The notes under the pieces are model-generated. The model was not told the DNA's origin. It saw only the letters and a list, made by a program, of their open reading frames with translations, and ran no database searches. A stretch of DNA of 64,000 bases from Acidimicrobiia bacterium (lineage in GTDB: Bacteria > Actinomycetota > Acidimicrobiia > IMCC26256 > PALSA-610), in the NCBI GenBank assembly GCA_036271555.1, contig DATBAK010000057.1:1-64000 (forward strand), read 5' to 3'. A program made the position numbers and the translations under genes. Positions 1 through 6,946 of this stretch are shown one piece after another. How positions within the stretch are numbered: the stretch's first letter is position 1; each line of letters opens with the position of its first letter.

Positions 1-31
1 TTGTGATCGGCCGGGCCTCCGTGCGCGCCGG

Positions 32-787
32 TCAGCCCTTCGTCGCGTACCAGGTGTGCATGCCTGCGCTCGGCTGGTAGTACGCGCCCGGTGCGCCCGC
101 GCTGCTGATGCCGGACGCGTTCTGCGTGCCGACGAGCACGATGCCCGCGTCCAGGCCGGTCGTCACGCCGAGCACGATCTTCTTGCCGAGCTTCGCCCAG
201 CTCCCGCCGTCGGCGAGCATCGAGAGCGTGAAGGTGCCGTCGACCTTCGACGTCCCGTCCTTCGACAGGATCAGCGTGTCGGTGACGGTGCCGGTGAAGA
301 ACGCTTGGTAGACGGTGCCCTTCGCCGCGACGCGCGCCGCGTTGCTGTGTGACGCCGCGACGGTCACGGTCGCCGTCGCACCGGATCCGGCACTCGTGCG
401 CGTCGCACTCCACGCGCGCGAGCCCGCGCCGGGCTGTCCGAACGCGCCGGGGTTGATGCCGCTCGCGGTGAGCTTGCCGATCATCACCGCGCCGGTGTGG
501 CCGGATGCCGACTGCGCGATCACGAATCCGAGCGTCGTGCCCTGCGCGACCCAGGTGCCGTAGTCGCCGAGGTCGGTGAGCTTGAACGTGCCCGACGTCG
601 TCGACCCGGCCGCGTTCGCGATGACGAGCGTGCTCGTCGTCGACGTCGACGGGAACGTCGCGGTGTACGTGCCCGCGGCCCCGCGCTTCGCCGCGACCGC
701 GGGACCCGCGCCGACGATCAACATCGCGCTGCTGACGATTGCGACGAGCGCCACCGCGCCCGCGCGTCGAGACCTGTCCCCGTCCAT
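32..787 (-). CDS. secreted protein with two internal repeats, unknown function
   Basis: I do not recognise the family. The 251-residue product begins with a charged stretch (MDGDRSRR) and a hydrophobic segment ending AVAA, a typical Sec signal peptide, so it is probably exported. The mature part is an internal duplication: residues around 35-115 and 160-245 share the pattern GT(Y/V)..F..T..T.TL...G....GTF.L..L.D.G.W...G. This start is preferred over an in-frame one 126 nt upstream because a GGAGGG ribosome-binding site lies just before it and the upstream stretch has no secretory character. The composition is rich in Ser, Thr, Gly and Ala. A beta-rich extracellular protein is an inference. 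Confidence 0.7.
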   Translation of the reverse strand: MDGDRSRRAGAVALVAIVSSAMLIVGAGPAVAAKRGAAGTYTATFPSTSTTSTLVIANAAGSTTSGTFKLTDLGDYGTWVAQGTTLGFVIAQSASGHTGAVMIGKLTASGINPGAFGQPGAGSRAWSATRTSAGSGATATVTVAASHSNAARVAAKGTVYQAFFTGTVTDTLILSKDGTSKVDGTFTLSMLADGGSWAKLGKKIVLGVTTGLDAGIVLVGTQNASGISSAGAPGAYYQPSAGMHTWYATKG

Positions 788-949
788 GGCCCGCCCTCCG
801 TCCGTGAGCCCCCATTGCCTGGCTGGCGGGGCGCACGGTACCCATCCCGCCCATTCAACCCAAATGGAACGCGCACAACCTCCCCACCAGACCACAGGGG
901 TGCGCGCCAGCATCGTCCGGACCGCCGTCGGCGCGCGTCATCATGCGTG

Positions 950-1786
950 ATGTCCGCGCGCGAGCTCACCGACGAGAGCGCGCCGCTCGTCTTCGCCGCG
1001 ATCGACCGGCTCATCGGCGACCTCGCCGCCGCCGCGCCTCCGCTCGGCGCGATCGGGATCGCGTTGCGCTCGCTCGCCGACGGCCTCGGTGTGGAACGGG
1101 TCGTCGTCGCGGTCGACGACGCGACACTCGGCCGCCAGGTGTTCTGCTCGGATCGCCGGCCGCTCGGCGACGGCGGCGTCGGGCTCTTCGGTCCGACGGG
1201 TATGTGGGCGGACCCGCCGCGCTCGATCGACACCGACGCGGCCCGTCTGCTCGACCGCACGATCGGTGTCGCGCTCGGACGCGCCGACGCGCCGACGGTC
1301 GTGTCCGTGCCGCCCGCGCCGGCACCGCCCGCGTCCGCACCGGCCGTCGATGTCGAGGATGTCGAGGCTGTCGAGGCTGTCGAGGACATCGACGTGCCCG
1401 CCGTGCGCCGCACCGCCTCCGACCTCGCGGCGATGGGCGTCGCGGGGACGGTCGCCGCCGCGACCGCGCGCGCGTTGCGCCACGGCTGGGGCTTCACGCT
1501 CGTGTTGCTGCGCGGCGGCGCCGGGCTCACCGAGGCGCTGCGCCCGCGCGTGCGCGCCGCCGACACGCTGGTCGCGACCTCGGACCGCGAGCTCGCGCTG
1601 CTGCTGCCCGAGACGGCCGGCGACGTCGTGCCCGACGTGCTCGGGCGGCTGGCGGTGGGTGGCGGCGTGCCGCCGTTCAGCTACGGGCTCGCGTGCTGCC
1701 CCGCCGACAGCCGCGATGCCACGGTGCTCACGCGCATCGCCGCCGAGCGGCTCGCGGACGCGCTCCGTGCGCAGACGTTGACCTGA
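950..1786 (+). CDS. degenerate GGDEF-domain protein
   Basis: 278 residues. The C-terminal ~130 residues follow the shape of a GGDEF (diguanylate cyclase) domain: RVRAADTLVATSDRELALLLPET matches the usual strand pair around the active-site loop, but the signature GGDEF/GGEEF is replaced by SDREL. The later segment ending SYGLACCP plus a helix matches the domain's SxGxA motif. The N-terminal half looks GAF-like. The two halves are joined by an acidic linker made by 9-bp repeats (GTCGAGGMT, about 1350-1390) encoding VEDVEAVEAVED. Cyclase activity is unlikely; a structural or c-di-GMP/GTP-sensing role is inference. The ATG is chosen because translation from upstream in-frame codons would read low-complexity Arg-rich sequence. 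Confidence 0.6.
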   Translation: MSARELTDESAPLVFAAIDRLIGDLAAAAPPLGAIGIALRSLADGLGVERVVVAVDDATLGRQVFCSDRRPLGDGGVGLFGPTGMWADPPRSIDTDAARLLDRTIGVALGRADAPTVVSVPPAPAPPASAPAVDVEDVEAVEAVEDIDVPAVRRTASDLAAMGVAGTVAAATARALRHGWGFTLVLLRGGAGLTEALRPRVRAADTLVATSDRELALLLPETAGDVVPDVLGRLAVGGGVPPFSYGLACCPADSRDATVLTRIAAERLADALRAQTLT

Positions 1787-1904
1787 CTCTGTCGGTTTCG
1801 TGTGCCCATCCGCGCCGCGAGCGCGACGCGGCGATACGTTCCGCAGCAGTGGGTGAGTGTGCCAGTGCGGGCTGGCGCCGGGGACCGACACCGGGCGAGG
1901 ACGA

Positions 1905-2516
1905 ATGATGCGCGGCCCGGTCACGCGGCTCCGAGACACGTGGATGCGACGGCGCGAGCTCGACGCCGTGCGCGCGGACGTCACGACCGCGATCGACGAG
2001 CTGCGACACGACGCCGTCGCCGAACGCGACTCGCTCCGAACGCGCGACGGCGAGCTCGTCGGCGCCTTGCACCGCATCGCGGAGGCATTCGAACGCGTCG
2101 CCGACGGGATCGAAGCCGAGCGGCGCGACCGGGCCGCGCAGGTCGACGCGATCGAGCTCCTGCTGCGCGAGCTCGTGTTGGGCGCGGCTCCGACCGCGCG
2201 GCGCCCGACCGTGCTCGGCGGCACGATCGACGTCGGCGTCGACGCGCTGATCGACATCGACCTCGCGGACCCGCCGATCCCGGTCGACGCGCTCGTCGAG
2301 GTGCGCTCGCGCTTCCACGATCAGTGGGTGCACGGGTTCGCCGTCGTCGAGTTCATCCCGGGGCCGCGCCGGCGCGGCTATCGCCTGCGGCGCATCACCG
2401 ACACCGACCAGCTCCCGCTGCTGTTCGACGCGGCCGACATCCGCCTCGCGATCCCGGCCCCCACCGAGCCCGTCCCTGCTCCGCTCGAAGAGCCCGACCC
2501 TTCCATGTGGCGCTGA
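1905..2516 (+). CDS. coiled-coil protein of unknown function
   Basis: About 203 residues, family not recognised. Residues ~15-85 are strongly helical and rich in Arg, Glu and Ala (RRRELDAVRADV, LRHDAVAERDSL) with heptad-like spacing, suggesting a coiled coil. This is followed by a compact beta-type domain with VDALVEVRSRF, HGFAVVEFIPG and YRLRRITD, then an acidic Pro-rich tail. Two adjacent ATG codons (1905, 1908) follow a GGGCGAGG ribosome-binding-like stretch. It follows the degenerate GGDEF gene on the same strand with a ~120 nt gap, so co-transcription is possible. No catalytic motif or membrane segment is visible. Confidence 0.6.
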   Translation: MMRGPVTRLRDTWMRRRELDAVRADVTTAIDELRHDAVAERDSLRTRDGELVGALHRIAEAFERVADGIEAERRDRAAQVDAIELLLRELVLGAAPTARRPTVLGGTIDVGVDALIDIDLADPPIPVDALVEVRSRFHDQWVHGFAVVEFIPGPRRRGYRLRRITDTDQLPLLFDAADIRLAIPAPTEPVPAPLEEPDPSMWR

Positions 2517-2522
2517 CCTGCG

Positions 2523-2616
2523 TTCTCTGGTCGGGCTCGCACGCGTCGCCCTCCTCGACGCCTCAGCCTCCAGCTCGGGCCAGCCGCGAAGCGACCGCCC
2601 CGTCGTTGCGGGCACG
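2523..2616. repeat. dispersed intergenic element, full-length copy 1
   Basis: Copy of the window's main dispersed family. Part A (2523-2581) begins TTCTCTGGTCGGGCTCGCA and runs through CGCCCTCCTCGACGCCTCAG. Part B (2582-2616) is a degenerate form of GGGCCGCNAAGCGACCCGCCCG. It starts 6 nt after the stop codon of the upstream gene. A second part A follows 104 bp later. Confidence 0.75.
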
Positions 2617-2626
2617 CTGACCAGCG

Positions 2627-2685
2627 TTCTCCGGTCGGGCTCGCACGCGTCGCCCTCCTCGACGCCTCAGCCTCCAGCTCGGGCC
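2627..2685. repeat. dispersed intergenic element, part A duplicate
   Basis: Near-identical direct repeat of 2523-2581 (only a couple of mismatches over ~60 bp, TTCTCCGG versus TTCTCTGG). It is a local tandem duplication of part A without a good part B. Confidence 0.8.
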
Positions 2686-2712
2686 GGGCACGGCTGACCA
2701 GGGCTTTCTTGC

Positions 2713-2759
2713 ATCTGATCGAGTGAGGTGACGCGTCGCGTCACTTCGATCGATCAGAT
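2713..2759. repeat. 47-bp near-perfect inverted repeat
   Basis: Arms of 23 nt (2713-2735 and 2737-2759) around a single central base match at 20 of 23 positions; the outer arms read ATCTGATCGA and TCGATCAGAT, the inner ones GTGACGCG and CGCGTCAC. It lies 35 bp upstream of the preferred start of the AlkB-like gene. It could be an operator for a dimeric repressor or a strong hairpin. Its length and symmetry argue against it being coding sequence. Confidence 0.65.
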
Positions 2760-2780
2760 CGCGGAGGCTCGCGATGCCGT

Positions 2781-2786
2781 TACCGT
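2781..2786 (+). promoter_or_regulatory. candidate -10 element of a leaderless AlkB-like gene
   Basis: TACCGT fits TANNNT and ends 7 nt before GTG 2794. This matches the spacing seen at several other genes in the window and supports that start. Confidence 0.4.
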
Positions 2787-2793
2787 TGTGGGC

Positions 2794-3447
2794 GTGTCGA
2801 CGGCGTGGCTCGCGACGGAGCCGGTGGTCGAGCGATTGCAGCTCGACGCGAACTCGTGGATCGACATCGTGCGTGGCCTCGTGCGCGACGCCGACACCGT
2901 CCACGAAGCGCTCGCTCGCGACGCGCACTGGGAGCAGGGCAAGGTCTTCCGGTACGAGCAGTGGCACGCGGACCCGCGGCTCTCGTCGTGGCAGGCCGGC
3001 GACGCGCGCCATCCCGCGCTCGTCGAGGCGCAGGACTGGATCACCGATCGGTACCAGGTGCGCTTCGACGGCGTCGCGCTCGCGCGCTACCGCGACGAAA
3101 ACGACAGCGTTGCCTTCCACCGCGATCGCGAGCTCACGTGGCTCGAGGAGACCGTCATCGGCGTGCTCACGACCGGCGCACACCGACCGTTCCTCGTGCG
3201 CCCGATCGGCAACGGCGTGAAGTCGACGGCCGACGACCGGCGCGGCGTCCTCGACCTCGGCCCGTCGAGTGGCGACCTCTTCGTGATGGGCGGTCGCTGC
3301 CAGGCCGCGTGGCTGCACGCGATCCCGAAAGTGCAGGGTCGTTGCCGTAGCCGCATCTCCGCGCAGTGGCGCTGGACGTCGCGCCGCGGTCGACCCGACA
3401 CGAATCCGTCGTACTACGCGCCGCGCTTCTTCAACGGGCCGAAGTAG
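2794..3447 (+). CDS. AlkB-family 2-oxoglutarate/Fe(II) dioxygenase
   Basis: About 217 residues. AlkB-type enzymes oxidatively remove alkyl groups from nucleic-acid bases using Fe(II) and 2-oxoglutarate. Visible family features are the HxD iron ligands in the FHRDRE motif, GDLFVMGG leading to the distal ligand in WLHAIPK, and the 2-oxoglutarate-binding RISAQWRW near the C terminus. An in-frame GTG at 2728 would add 22 residues, but that stretch lies inside a long palindrome; GTG 2794 has a TACCGT -10-like hexamer 7 nt before it. The gene is convergent with, and overlaps by 17 bp, the TauD-like gene. Whether the substrate is DNA, RNA or a small molecule cannot be read from the sequence. Confidence 0.85.
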   Translation: MSTAWLATEPVVERLQLDANSWIDIVRGLVRDADTVHEALARDAHWEQGKVFRYEQWHADPRLSSWQAGDARHPALVEAQDWITDRYQVRFDGVALARYRDENDSVAFHRDRELTWLEETVIGVLTTGAHRPFLVRPIGNGVKSTADDRRGVLDLGPSSGDLFVMGGRCQAAWLHAIPKVQGRCRSRISAQWRWTSRRGRPDTNPSYYAPRFFNGPK

Positions 3448-4282
3448 CGACACCGGTCGGGCGGTCGCCGCGCAGGGTCACGCGGTGCATCACGCGGCGG
3501 TGGCCTTCGTAGTCGTAGATGCCGTAGTGCATCGTGGCCCGGTTGTCCCACATGCCGAGCGTGCCTTCACTCCACCGGTAACGGCACACGTTCTCCGGCC
3601 GCGACGTGTGGTCGTAGAGCAGGCGCAGCAACACGTCGCCCTGCGACTTCGGGAAGTCCTTCAACGCGACCGTGAACTGCGAGTTGACGAACAGACCCTT
3701 GCGCCCGGTCTCCGGGTGCACGCGCACGACCGGGTGCTCGACCGGGTGCAGATGCTCGAGTCGCTTGCCTTCCCACATCTGTCCGCCGCCGTTCTCGACG
3801 ATCTGCGCGTAGTACGGGTCGTAGTGGTACGCCGTCAGCGTGTCGCAGAACTCGCGCAACGGCGTCGCGAGCGTGTCGTACGCGTTCCCGAGGCTCGCCC
3901 ACATCGTGTCGCCGCCGACCGCGGGCAACGTGACCGCGTAGAGCAGTGACGCCATCGGCGGCTTCGACATGAAGGTGACGTCGGTGTGCCAGAAGTCGGT
4001 GCGGTCCTTCAGGCTGTCGATCGCGTGCACCTGCGTCTGGCCCTCCATCGGCGGTTCGACGGGATGCGCCTCGGTGACCTCGCCGAACCGGCTCGCGAAC
4101 GCGACCTGCGAGTCGGGATCGAGCTGCTGGTCGGGAAAGAAGACGACCTGGTGCTCGAGCCAGATCGCGCGGATCTCCGCGACCGTCTCGTCGGAGAGAT
4201 CGGACGCGAGGTCGACGCCGCGCACTTCGGCGCCGAGGGACGGCGAGAGCCGGGTGACGTCGAGCCGGGTGACAGTGGGCAT
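3431..4282 (-). CDS. TauD/TfdA-family dioxygenase
   Basis: 283 residues, the usual length for taurine dioxygenase relatives. These non-heme iron enzymes hydroxylate small substrates (taurine, sulfonates, phenoxyacetates) using 2-oxoglutarate. The iron triad is visible: H99 and D101 in WHTDVTF and the distal H266 in RVMHRVTL, followed by the Arg-containing RGDRP. The segment WDNRATMHYGIYDY is characteristic of the family. There is no sulfonate ABC transporter nearby, so taurine is not supported as substrate. The start codon is 8 nt from the tandem-repeat array, so its promoter must lie within or beyond those repeats. Confidence 0.88.
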   Translation of the reverse strand: MPTVTRLDVTRLSPSLGAEVRGVDLASDLSDETVAEIRAIWLEHQVVFFPDQQLDPDSQVAFASRFGEVTEAHPVEPPMEGQTQVHAIDSLKDRTDFWHTDVTFMSKPPMASLLYAVTLPAVGGDTMWASLGNAYDTLATPLREFCDTLTAYHYDPYYAQIVENGGGQMWEGKRLEHLHPVEHPVVRVHPETGRKGLFVNSQFTVALKDFPKSQGDVLLRLLYDHTSRPENVCRYRWSEGTLGMWDNRATMHYGIYDYEGHRRVMHRVTLRGDRPTGVATSAR

Positions 4283-4290
4283 GATCGCAT

Positions 4291-4557
4291 CCGTTCCGTG
4301 TTTCTGGTCGCACTCGCTACGAGGCGGGATACCCGCCTCGCGGACGCTCGCCGTTCCGTACTTCTGGTCGCACTCGCTACGAGGCGGGATACCCGCCTCG
4401 CGAACGCTCGCCGTTCCGTATTTCTGGTCGCACTCGCTACGAGGCGGGATACCCGCCTCGCGGACGCTCGTCGTTCCGTGTTTCTGGTCGCACTCGCTGC
4501 GAAGCGGGATAGCCGCCTCGCGGACGCTCTCCGTTCCGTATTTCTGGTCGCACTCGC
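4291..4557. repeat. 60-bp tandem repeat array (about 4.5 units)
   Basis: Units start exactly every 60 bp at 4291, 4351, 4411, 4471 and 4531; the last is truncated at about 4557. Each complete unit carries TTCTGGTCGCACTCGCT followed by the hairpin GAGGCGGG-ATA-CCCGCCTC and CGGACGCTCG. Units 1-3 differ at only a few positions; unit 4 has several changes, including GAAGCGGGATAGCCGCCTC. The first half is the same core as the dispersed intergenic family. The array fills most of the 323-bp divergent region between the TauD-like and cupredoxin genes. Long + strand reading frames through it exist only because 60 is divisible by three. Confidence 0.95.
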
Positions 4558-4605
4558 GCTCCGGCGAGATGTTAGGCAGGAAGTGGTGAACGCATCGCGG
4601 GCACC

Positions 4606-5397
4606 GTGCGTATGTCCCCTCCGATGATCGGGGGTACCTGGCGACGCTTCACGGTGGCGGGTGCAGGCTGCCTCGGCGCGCTCCTGCTCGCGATCGCGCC
4701 CGCCGCGGCCGCCGCGCCCCGGACGCGCACCGCGCCCGCGTTGGTCGCGCAGCCCGCGCACGCATCGACGACGACGACCGTTGCCGCGCCCTCGACCACG
4801 ACGGCGACGCTCACTGATCCGTTCGCGCCGGTGCCGACGACGGTCACCCCCGCACCGCCCGCGCCGTCGCCCGCCGCGACCGCGCCCGTCTCGATCGTCG
4901 ACTTCGGGTTCTCGCCCTCGTCGATCACGGTGACCGCGGGCACGACGGTCGTCTGGACGAACACGGGACAGTCGATCCACAGCGTGACGTCGAACACCGG
5001 TGCGTTCGACTCGAGCCCGACCTGCCCGACCGGCCCGTGCATCAACCCCGGCGGGACCTTCTCGCACACGTTCACGACCGCCGGAACGTTCGCGTACCAC
5101 TGCCGTGTGCACTCGAACATGGTCGGCACCGTGATCGTGAAGGCCGCGACACCGGCCCCCACCACGACCGTCGCGGGGCCGACGACCACGGGCGCGCCGG
5201 GCGTCACCGCGGGCGGTGCGCCGTCACCGTCGACGACCGGCACCGGCTCGCAGCTCGCGTTCACCGGATCGGCGCCGGCGGTGCTGTGGCTCACGTTCGG
5301 CGCGTTGCTCGCCCTCGCCGCGGGCCTCGCGTTGCGCCCGCGCCGCCGGCCGTTCCCCATTCCGGTCCGCACCGACTCGAAGCACCACTCCGACTAG
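4606..5397 (+). CDS. secreted plastocyanin-like cupredoxin with LAFTG sorting-type tail
   Basis: 263 residues from GTG 4606 (ATG 4612 and ATG 4624 are also possible). An Arg-containing N terminus and hydrophobic stretch (residues ~14-37) form a signal peptide. After a Thr/Pro/Ala-rich linker comes a type 1 copper domain (~95-180) with ligands H125, C166, H169 and M172 (YHCRVHSNM). A second Thr-rich linker leads to LAFTG (217-221), a hydrophobic segment and RPRRR, the layout of a sortase substrate of the LAxTG kind or a simple membrane anchor. An extracytoplasmic electron-carrier role is inferred. It is 8 nt upstream of a second cupredoxin gene and probably co-transcribed. No sortase gene is in the window. 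Confidence 0.85.
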   Translation: MRMSPPMIGGTWRRFTVAGAGCLGALLLAIAPAAAAAPRTRTAPALVAQPAHASTTTTVAAPSTTTATLTDPFAPVPTTVTPAPPAPSPAATAPVSIVDFGFSPSSITVTAGTTVVWTNTGQSIHSVTSNTGAFDSSPTCPTGPCINPGGTFSHTFTTAGTFAYHCRVHSNMVGTVIVKAATPAPTTTVAGPTTTGAPGVTAGGAPSPSTTGTGSQLAFTGSAPAVLWLTFGALLALAAGLALRPRRRPFPIPVRTDSKHHSD

Positions 5398-5405
5398 GAG
5401 GTCCC

Positions 5406-5837
5406 ATGCGCCGCTCCGTCACCATCGCCCTGAGCCTGCTGTTCGCCGCGGGCGCGACCGTTGCGGGCGTCGCGACCGCCGGCGCGTCGAGTGCGTCATC
5501 CGCGGCGGCACCGAAGGTCACCGTGCAGATCACGTCGAGCACCAAGTGCATGCCCAAGAGTGAGTTCTGCTACAAGCCGTCGACCGTGACCGTCGCACCC
5601 GGGACGCGCGTGACGTTCGTGAACAAGACGCTCACGACGCACACGATCACGCGCTGCACCGCCGCCGCGTGCGCGGGCCACGACGGCGGCACCGGCAAGC
5701 AGACCGGCTTCGGCAGCACGGTGGCCCACGGCGCGAAGTACAGCTTCGTGTTCCGCAAGGCCGGCACGTACGTGTACTACTGCCAGATCCACGGCTACGG
5801 AATCATGCACGGGGCGGTCACCGTCTCGAAGGCGTAA
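5406..5837 (+). CDS. small secreted cupredoxin
   Basis: 143 residues with a clear signal peptide (MRRSVTIALSLLFAAG..., cleavage near AGASS). The copper ligands of a type 1 site are visible: H79 (THTIT), C126, H129 and M134 in YYCQIHGYGIM. A pair of cysteines (C48, C55) near the start of the mature protein and C84/C89 could form disulfides. An AGGAGG ribosome-binding site is perfectly placed 5 nt before the ATG. It directly follows the larger anchored cupredoxin, so the two likely form a soluble/anchored pair of periplasmic or wall-associated electron carriers. The redox partner is not evident nearby. Confidence 0.87.
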   Translation: MRRSVTIALSLLFAAGATVAGVATAGASSASSAAAPKVTVQITSSTKCMPKSEFCYKPSTVTVAPGTRVTFVNKTLTTHTITRCTAAACAGHDGGTGKQTGFGSTVAHGAKYSFVFRKAGTYVYYCQIHGYGIMHGAVTVSKA

Positions 5838-5856
5838 CCGCCGCCGCAGTCTCTCC

Positions 5857-6795
5857 CTATCGAGCCGCGGCGAGCGCGGCGTCGACCGCGCGCTGCTCCT
5901 CGCGTGTGAGCTTCCACTCGACGGCGGCGACGTTCTCGCGCACCTGCTCGGGACGGGTCGCGCCCGCGATCACCGAGCACACGACGCGGTGCGACGCGAG
6001 CCACGCGTGCGCGAGCTCGTTCACCGTGTGACCGAGCTCACCCGCGACCTTCTCGAGCGCCTCGATGACGGTGAAGTTCTCGTCGGTGAGCCAGTGCGCG
6101 CCGCGCTCGCCCGCGTGCCGTGATCCTTCCGGTGGCGCCTCGCCACGCCGGTACTTGCCGGTCAACGCGCCGCCGGCGAGTGGGAAATACGGCAGCAGAC
6201 TCGGGCCGAACTGGCGACAGGCGGGGACGACCTCGCGCTCGACGTCGCGGTGCAGCAGGCTCCACTCGTTCTGCGCGGACACGAAGCGCGTGAGCCCACG
6301 CGTGCGCGCGGTCCAGTCGGCGTCGGCGATCTGCCAGCCGCTGAAGTTCGACGAGCCGAGGTAGCGCACCTTGCCCTGGTGCACGAGGTCGTTCAGCGCG
6401 TCGAGCGTCTCCTCGATCGGCGTCGTCGGATCGGGCCCGTGCATCTGGTAGAGATCGATGTAGTCGGTGCCGAGCCGGCGCAGGCTCGCTTCCGCGGCGC
6501 GCATCACGTAACGGCGCGAGCCACCGGTCTGGTACGGACCCTCGCCCATCGGCATCGCGAACTTCGTCGCGACCACGACGTCGTCACGACGCGATCCGAG
6601 CGCGCGCCCGAGCAGCTCCTCCGACTTCGAGCCGCCGTAGATGTCGGCGGTGTCGAACAGCGTGATGCCGCAGTCGAGCGCGGCGTCGACGACGGCGCGG
6701 GTCGCGTCCTCGTCGATGCGGCCGCCGAAGTTGTTGCAGCCCAGCCCCGCGACCGACACCCGTAGACCCGACCCACCGACCGACCGGAACTCCAT
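5857..6795 (-). CDS. aldo/keto reductase
   Basis: 312 residues, the normal AKR length. These are (alpha/beta)8-barrel enzymes that reduce carbonyls using NADPH. The catalytic tetrad is complete: D48 and Y53 (FDTADIYGG), K78 (ATKFAMP) and H119 (YQMHGPD). The ending SVIAGATRPEQVRENV is the usual cofactor-phosphate-binding segment. The ATG at 6795 is preferred to a GTG six bases upstream because GGAGG sits 5 nt before it. It is a single-gene unit, tail-to-tail with the cupredoxin operon. The physiological substrate is unknown; the closest named subfamily is the YhdN/PdxI-like group of general reductases. Confidence 0.9.
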   Translation of the reverse strand: MEFRSVGGSGLRVSVAGLGCNNFGGRIDEDATRAVVDAALDCGITLFDTADIYGGSKSEELLGRALGSRRDDVVVATKFAMPMGEGPYQTGGSRRYVMRAAEASLRRLGTDYIDLYQMHGPDPTTPIEETLDALNDLVHQGKVRYLGSSNFSGWQIADADWTARTRGLTRFVSAQNEWSLLHRDVEREVVPACRQFGPSLLPYFPLAGGALTGKYRRGEAPPEGSRHAGERGAHWLTDENFTVIEALEKVAGELGHTVNELAHAWLASHRVVCSVIAGATRPEQVRENVAAVEWKLTREEQRAVDAALAAAR

Positions 6796-6908
6796 ACGCA
6801 CCTCCGCTTTCGCCGACGCGTCAAGCTATCGGGCGGCCACGACCCTGCGGCCACGACCCTGCGAGCCGCGGGCGACGCGAGCACGCGACCTCGCTGACTC
6901 CCGTCGCG

Positions 6909-6946
6909 CGTCAAGGAGCGGCGAGCGGAGCGAGCGCGACCGGAAG
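6909..6946. repeat. dispersed element, part A, reverse orientation
   Basis: GTCAAGGAGCGGCGAGCGG followed by AGCGAGCGCGACCGGAA is the complement of the family core (TTCNGGTCGCGCTCGCT...CGCTCCTTGAC). It covers the stop codon and last ~10 codons of the HelD-type gene. Confidence 0.6.

Noticed and set aside
3431-4282. Taurine dioxygenase operon
   Set aside because: The enzyme family fits, but no sulfonate transporter or sulfur-assimilation gene is adjacent.
4291-4557. CRISPR array
   Set aside because: The units are contiguous tandem repeats with no unique spacers and no cas genes nearby.
3969-4627. Two overlapping plus-strand reading frames of ~206 and 213 codons with 20-residue repeats
   Set aside because: They exist only because the 60-bp repeat unit is a multiple of three; they also run antisense to the TauD-like gene and have no plausible start signal.
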